Below are positions 60,394 through 64,000 of a stretch of DNA of 64,000 nt, one piece after another; positions within the stretch are counted from its first letter, which is position 1, and each line of letters starts with the position of its first letter. The DNA comes from Pontibacter ramchanderi (GTDB lineage Bacteria > Bacteroidota > Bacteroidia > Cytophagales > Hymenobacteraceae): assembly GCF_002846395.1 (NCBI RefSeq), contig NZ_PJMU01000002.1, positions 496,001-560,000 on the forward strand, read 5' to 3'. Both the position numbers and the translations under genes were made by a program. The notes under the pieces are model-generated. The model did not search any database and was not told the DNA's origin. It saw only the letters and a list, made by a program, of their open reading frames with translations.

Positions 60394-60617
60394 CGTTTAT
60401 ACCTAAAGCACTACCGCTGTTCTCTCTATTTGCTTCTTTACCGAAGAGAAGCAGGTATACCAGAGGATTAGGTATAGGAATATTTTTGCTCTGAACCCAA
60501 GCCTAAAGCACATAAGCAACTACAAACTAATGGGCTCATTCAAAGAGTAGAGCCTTGGCCAACTCGGGTGCGAACTACCCGTCTTCTTTAGCGACATGAG
60601 GTATAAGCCACAGTAAC
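60394..60617. other. gap between the two-component genes and ahcY
   Basis: Non-coding as far as can be seen. It contains five TATACC/GGTATA-type words (about 60399, 60453, 60471, 60600 and the pair GGTATACC near 60453), no promoter match and no hairpin besides the terminators at either end. A short minus-strand frame (60520-60762) that overlaps ahcY is rejected as a shadow. Confidence 0.55.
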
Positions 60618-60648
60618 AAAAAAGGCCGGAGCTTATGCCCCGGCCTTT
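60618..60648 (-). terminator. intrinsic terminator after ahcY
   Basis: A GC-rich 9-base stem (AAAGGCCGG at 60621-60629 with its complement at 60640-60648), followed on the minus strand by a T-run. It lies 23 bases after the ahcY stop codon. Confidence 0.88.
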
Positions 60649-60670
60649 CTGTATCAATAGTTTCCTACAA

Positions 60671-61978
60671 TTAGTATCTGTAGTATTCTGGCTTGTATGG
60701 CCCTTCAACTTCCACACCAATGTAAGCAGCCTGGTCCGGACGAAGCTCATCCAGTTCCACACCGATCTTGCTCAGGTGCAAACGGGCTACTTTCTCATCG
60801 AGGTGTTTCGGCAAGGTATACACTTTGTTTTCGTACGCCTCTGCGTTTGTCCAAAGCTCCAGCTGCGCCAGTGTTTGGTTCGAGAAAGAGTTAGACATTA
60901 CAAAAGATGGGTGACCAGTAGCACAACCCAGGTTCACCAGGCGGCCTTCAGCCAGCACGATAATGTCTTTTCCTTCGATGTTGTAGAGGTCAACCTGTGG
61001 CTTAATGGTATCTTTCGTGTTGCCGTAAGCGCCGTTTAGCCAAGCCATGTCGATTTCGTTGTCGAAGTGGCCGATGTTACAAACAATCGCCTTGTCTTTC
61101 ATGCTACGGAAGTGCTCCTCTGTAATGATGTCTTTGTTACCAGTGGCGGTTACCACAATATCAGCTTCTTTCACGGCATCGGCCATTTTCTTCACCGCAA
61201 AGCCGTCCATAGCAGCCTGCAGCGCGCAGATCGGGTCGATTTCGGTTACAATAACACGGGCACCGGCACCACGAAGCGAAGCGGCAGAACCTTTTCCTAC
61301 GTCGCCGTAACCAGCTACAACCGCTACCTTACCGGCCATCATCACGTCTGTAGCGCGACGGATCGCATCTACCAACGACTCTTTACAGCCATACTTGTTA
61401 TCGAACTTCGATTTGGTCACAGAGTCGTTCACGTTGATAGCAGGCATAGTCAGGGTGCCATTTTTCACGCGCTCATAGAGGCGGTGCACACCAGTAGTCG
61501 TCTCTTCAGAAAGACCTTTGATGCCTGGGGCCAGCTCAGGGTACTTATCCAGCACCATGTTGGTCAGGTCACCACCGTCGTCCAGGATCATGTTTAGCGG
61601 CTTGCTTTCATCACCGAAAAACAGCGTCTGCTCGATGCACCAGTCAAACTCCTCGGCCGTCATACCTTTCCAGGCATAAACCGAAATACCCGCAGCAGCA
61701 ATGGCCGCAGCGGCATGGTCTTGCGTGGAGAAAATGTTACACGAAGACCAGGTTACTTCAGCACCCAGTTCCACCAGCGTCTCAATCAGCACAGCAGTCT
61801 GGATGGTCATGTGAAGGCAACCGGCTATGCGGGCACCCGCCAGTGGCTTGCTTGGGCCATACTCCTCGCGGATAGCCATCAGGCCAGGCATTTCAGCCTC
61901 AGCCAGCCTTATTTCTTTGCGGCCCCACTCGGCCAGCGAAATGTCTTTTACTTTGTACTTGAGCGTTGTATCAATCAT
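60671..61978 (-). CDS. ahcY: Adenosylhomocysteinase
   Basis: Splits S-adenosylhomocysteine into adenosine and homocysteine, clearing the product inhibitor of all methyltransferases. 435 residues: [54 protein letters not shown], the NAD-binding motif [18 protein letters not shown], and the C-terminal YKPEYYRY that reaches the neighbouring subunit. It has a full promoter match upstream at 62004-62034. No SAH riboswitch is seen in the short leader. The gene stands alone. Confidence 0.98.
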   Translation of the reverse strand: MIDTTLKYKVKDISLAEWGRKEIRLAEAEMPGLMAIREEYGPSKPLAGARIAGCLHMTIQTAVLIETLVELGAEVTWSSCNIFSTQDHAAAAIAAAGISVYAWKGMTAEEFDWCIEQTLFFGDESKPLNMILDDGGDLTNMVLDKYPELAPGIKGLSEETTTGVHRLYERVKNGTLTMPAINVNDSVTKSKFDNKYGCKESLVDAIRRATDVMMAGKVAVVAGYGDVGKGSAASLRGAGARVIVTEIDPICALQAAMDGFAVKKMADAVKEADIVVTATGNKDIITEEHFRSMKDKAIVCNIGHFDNEIDMAWLNGAYGNTKDTIKPQVDLYNIEGKDIIVLAEGRLVNLGCATGHPSFVMSNSFSNQTLAQLELWTNAEAYENKVYTLPKHLDEKVARLHLSKIGVELDELRPDQAAYIGVEVEGPYKPEYYRY

Positions 61979-62003
61979 ATTCTACTTTTTTCTTAAGGAA
62001 GCA

Positions 62004-62034
62004 CAAAATTACAAAATATATCCCTCATCTTCAA
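62004..62034 (-). promoter_or_regulatory. Bacteroidota-type promoter for ahcY
   Basis: Minus strand: TTG at 62034-62032, a 20-base spacer and TAATTTTG at 62011-62004. The leader to the ahcY start codon is only about 20 bases, too short for a riboswitch. Confidence 0.72.
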
Positions 62035-62091
62035 CCCAGGAGCACTATTCAACTGAAAATCAAATGGTTTAGTTTCCTACTAAATGCAGAA

Positions 62092-62112
62092 GCCCGTGCC
62101 AATGGCACAGGC
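62092..62112 (-). terminator. hairpin after the DUF4397 gene
   Basis: A 9-base stem with one wobble (GCCCGTGCC at 62092-62100 with GGCACAGGC at 62104-62112) and a 3-base loop. The T-run on the minus strand is weak (TTCTGCATTT). Confidence 0.65.
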
Positions 62113-62139
62113 CTCTTATAGGTATAGTCTTCTTCTGGG

Positions 62140-62826
62140 TTATCGGTTGGTAATGATCTCGGCTCCAAGGGCATTGTTGTTACCACTAGGTGGTGACACA
62201 AAACCTCTGGCAAATATGGTGTAGATGCGGCCATTGGCCAATTGCACGTTCGGAACCGTTAACACCACAGTTTGTGTGCCGGCCAGGCGCACCTCCAGGT
62301 TATAAGAGGCAGCGTCTACAGGCGTAAACTCTGTAGCGCTTTTGAAAGCACGGTTACCAAAAAGCACAGGACCACCTGTTACAGCCACATCCACAGCAGG
62401 GGCATCAGGCGACAGGTGCACGAAACGCACGTGGGCCTTACCGGAGGCAGGGGCATCCAGATCATCCTCCAATACCAGCGGCTCGATGGCGCTCAGGGTG
62501 TTGATTGCAAACACAGTATAGCTGTCGTTTCTATCGAGGTCGAGGTTGGCGTTGATAACAGTTGTGCTGGTGCCAGCGGCGTTCACTTTTATATTGCGGC
62601 GGCCGGATGGCACCTCAAGGTAACCGGTGTTGTTCGGGAAAGTAAGGGCAGCTGAGTTTACCTTTGCATCGTCTACCAGCAGGTCAACACCCGGCGCGTC
62701 AGGCGAAGCGTGCACCACCATCACATTGGAGTTCTCGATCACAGTGTCATCGTCGTCGTCATCGCAGCTTGTAAGCACCAGCGCCGGCAATACGGCCAGC
62801 ATCATGATTTTCATCCATTTCTTCAT
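62140..62826 (-). CDS. DUF4397 surface lipoprotein
   Basis: A 228-residue lipoprotein: signal peptide MKKWMKIMMLAVLPALVLTS, then lipobox Cys21 followed by six Asp (DDDDDD). An acidic run next to the lipid Cys is the lipoprotein export signal described in Bacteroidota, so it probably ends on the cell surface. The rest has two DUF4397 beta-sandwich units, seen by their paired words VMVVHASPDAPGVDLLVDD (about 36-54) and VRFVHLSPDAPAVDVAVTG (about 133-151). The function of the family is unknown. It is transcribed alone and diverges from the methyltransferase gene. Confidence 0.9.
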   Translation of the reverse strand: MKKWMKIMMLAVLPALVLTSCDDDDDDTVIENSNVMVVHASPDAPGVDLLVDDAKVNSAALTFPNNTGYLEVPSGRRNIKVNAAGTSTTVINANLDLDRNDSYTVFAINTLSAIEPLVLEDDLDAPASGKAHVRFVHLSPDAPAVDVAVTGGPVLFGNRAFKSATEFTPVDAASYNLEVRLAGTQTVVLTVPNVQLANGRIYTIFARGFVSPPSGNNNALGAEIITNR

Positions 62827-62943
62827 AGTAGTCTGATAAATTATTTTTTAAAAATTTCTTTTAGCTGAGAATACAACCAGCAGGTATAAGGATTGTTTGC
62901 GGAAGGATAATTTTTAACAGAAAATGAGGCTGAATTAAATGCT

Positions 62944-62951
62944 TACCTTTG
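62944..62951 (+). promoter_or_regulatory. possible -7 box very close to a start codon
   Basis: TACCTTTG on the plus strand ends 9 bases before the ATG of the methyltransferase gene at 62961. If used, the transcript would begin almost at the start codon (nearly leaderless). No TTG lies 19-21 bases upstream. Confidence 0.45.
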
Positions 62952-62960
62952 CAGCGCACC

Positions 62961-64000
62961 ATGAAACACTATACTCCGGAAGAGAAGGAATTCATACAAC
63001 AGCACCAGCACCGCAACCCCGCCGAGCTCATGCTGCAGGCAGGCCGCTACCCGCAGTTGCCGGTTGCCGAGCTGGTAAAGCAGATACAGGCTCGGCACAA
63101 GGCCGCAGACAAACTGCCTACCTGGGCGGCAAATCCGGACGTGGTGTTTCCAACGGCAGTATCGGTAGAGCAAACCTCCTCGGAGGCGACGGCGGCCTAC
63201 AAAGCCTCGCTTGTAAAGGGAAAGTTGCTCATAGACCTGACGGGCGGTTTTGGGGTGGACAGCTTCTTTTTCGCAAAGCGGTTTGAGCAAGTGGTGCATG
63301 TGGAGCAGAACAGCGAGCTTTCCGAAATAGCTGGCTACAACTTTAAACTGCTAGGCGCCTACAACATTAAGACGGTGAACTCCACTGCCGAGGATTTCCT
63401 GCAAGCCTTTACGGGCCGCGCCGATGTGCTATACCTGGACCCGGCTCGGCGGGGCGACAGGCTGGAGAAGGTACACCTGCTGCAGGACTGTGAGCCAGAC
63501 ATATTGCAGCTGCTGCCGGTACTGTTCGAGAAGGCTGATGCTGTATTGCTCAAGACCTCTCCTATGCTCGATATAGAACTGGCAGTTGAGCAGTTGCGCT
63601 CCGTTAGCCAGGTATGGGTAATGGCACTGCACAACGAGTGCAAGGAGGTGCTATACCTGTTGCAGCCCCGCGTGGGTAACAACCCGGAGCGCCATGCAGT
63701 CAACCTGTTACCAGACGGCACTGTGCATCTACTCAGCTTCCAAAAGGAGCAGGAAGAAAGCGCTTCCGTCAGTTACTCTGACCCAAAGGCATACCTCTAC
63801 GAGCCTAATTCCGCCATCCTTAAATCTGGTGCCTACCGTAGCGTGGCCAGTCAGTTTGGCCTTTACAAGCTTCACCCCAACAGCCACCTGTATACCGCTG
63901 ACCAGCTTATACCTGATTTTCCGGGACGAGCCTTTTTCTGCGAAGGCATAGGGCGCTATCAAAAGAAAGAGCTCCTTTCAAGGCTGCCACAGCGCAAAGC
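62961..64000 (+). CDS. PG_1098-type SAM methyltransferase with THUMP-like end (partial)
   Basis: The first 346 codons of a methyltransferase; the 3' end lies beyond the window. Start MKHYTPEEKEFIQQHQHRNP at the ATG 62961. SAM motif I is LIDLTGGFGVDSFFFAKRF, followed by VEQN and the catalytic-type motif LYLDPARRGDRLEKVHLLQD (DPAR). The N-terminal helical part and the later section (LYEPNSAILKSGAYRSVASQ, FGLYKLHPNSHLYT) match my memory of the Bacteroidota-specific family exemplified by Porphyromonas PG_1098, which ends in a ferredoxin-like and a THUMP-like RNA-binding domain. An RNA substrate is likely but unproven. Confidence 0.85.
   Translation, partial: MKHYTPEEKEFIQQHQHRNPAELMLQAGRYPQLPVAELVKQIQARHKAADKLPTWAANPDVVFPTAVSVEQTSSEATAAYKASLVKGKLLIDLTGGFGVDSFFFAKRFEQVVHVEQNSELSEIAGYNFKLLGAYNIKTVNSTAEDFLQAFTGRADVLYLDPARRGDRLEKVHLLQDCEPDILQLLPVLFEKADAVLLKTSPMLDIELAVEQLRSVSQVWVMALHNECKEVLYLLQPRVGNNPERHAVNLLPDGTVHLLSFQKEQEESASVSYSDPKAYLYEPNSAILKSGAYRSVASQFGLYKLHPNSHLYTADQLIPDFPGRAFFCEGIGRYQKKELLSRLPQRK

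Noticed and set aside
60520..60762. 80-residue minus-strand frame at the end of ahcY
   Set aside because: It overlaps the end of ahcY and its terminator and has no recognisable content.
61979..62003. SAH or SAM riboswitch before ahcY
   Set aside because: The leader from the predicted start is only about 20 bases and shows no fold.

Overview
The window is a stretch of chromosome from a member of the Bacteroidota. Several putative promoters match the Bacteroidota-specific pattern (TTG, 19-21 bases, TAnnTTTG) instead of the -35/-10 pattern of other bacteria. The gene content also fits: a beta-propeller sensor kinase paired with a LytTR regulator, DUF4397 and DUF3467 proteins, and a PG_1098-type methyltransferase. 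The protein sequences and the intergenic debris suggest the order Cytophagales, perhaps a Pontibacter- or Hymenobacter-like organism; that placement is inference. No insertion sequence, prophage, CRISPR array or rRNA operon was seen.

Layout. 1-2622: 5' part of secA, reading off the left edge. 2623-3473: a non-coding gap full of short repeats. 3474-13577: housekeeping and accessory genes (GNAT, dapF, an rRNA-type methyltransferase, Ppx/GppA, a TPR protein, an Ldh-family dehydrogenase, an HscA-like Hsp70, an FtsB/DivIC-like protein). 13679-47612, all on the minus strand: a very long information-processing cluster. In transcription order it is tRNA-Tyr, tRNA-Gly, tRNA-Thr, tuf, tRNA-Trp, secE, nusG, rplKAJL, rpoB, rpoC, a DUF3467 gene, rpsL, rpsG, fusA, rpsJ, then rplC to rplQ (the S10, spc and alpha operons joined, with secY, map, infA, rpmJ and rpoA), then carA and eno. 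47767-54535: M1 aminopeptidase lipoprotein, an orphan biotin carrier protein, pyrH, frr, nadD, gmk and an ECF sigma/zinc anti-sigma pair. 54803-60316: a two-domain glycosyltransferase and a two-component system. 60671-64000: ahcY, a DUF4397 lipoprotein and a methyltransferase that runs off the right edge.

How it works together. The central cluster makes most of the ribosome, the RNA polymerase core, three elongation or initiation factors and the SecYE translocon (SecA lies at the left edge). It is divided by four visible control points: a promoter before the tRNA-tuf unit (47697-47726), a terminator and promoter between tuf and tRNA-Trp (45899-45959), a promoter before rpsL (34053-34083), and a terminator and promoter between rpsJ and rplC (30565-30657). 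A tandem hairpin between rplL and rpoB looks like an attenuator that sets RNA polymerase synthesis below ribosomal protein synthesis.

The least explained signals are: (i) a short word, AGGTATA/TATACCT, strongly over-represented in both orientations in genes and gaps but sparse in the ribosomal cluster; (ii) a sigma/anti-sigma pair whose zinc-ligand spacing matches actinobacterial SigR/RsrA; (iii) a DUF3467 gene locked behind rpoC; (iv) zinc-free versions of L36, S14 and S4. I did not find a clear new defence or mobile system. All counts are hand counts and approximate.
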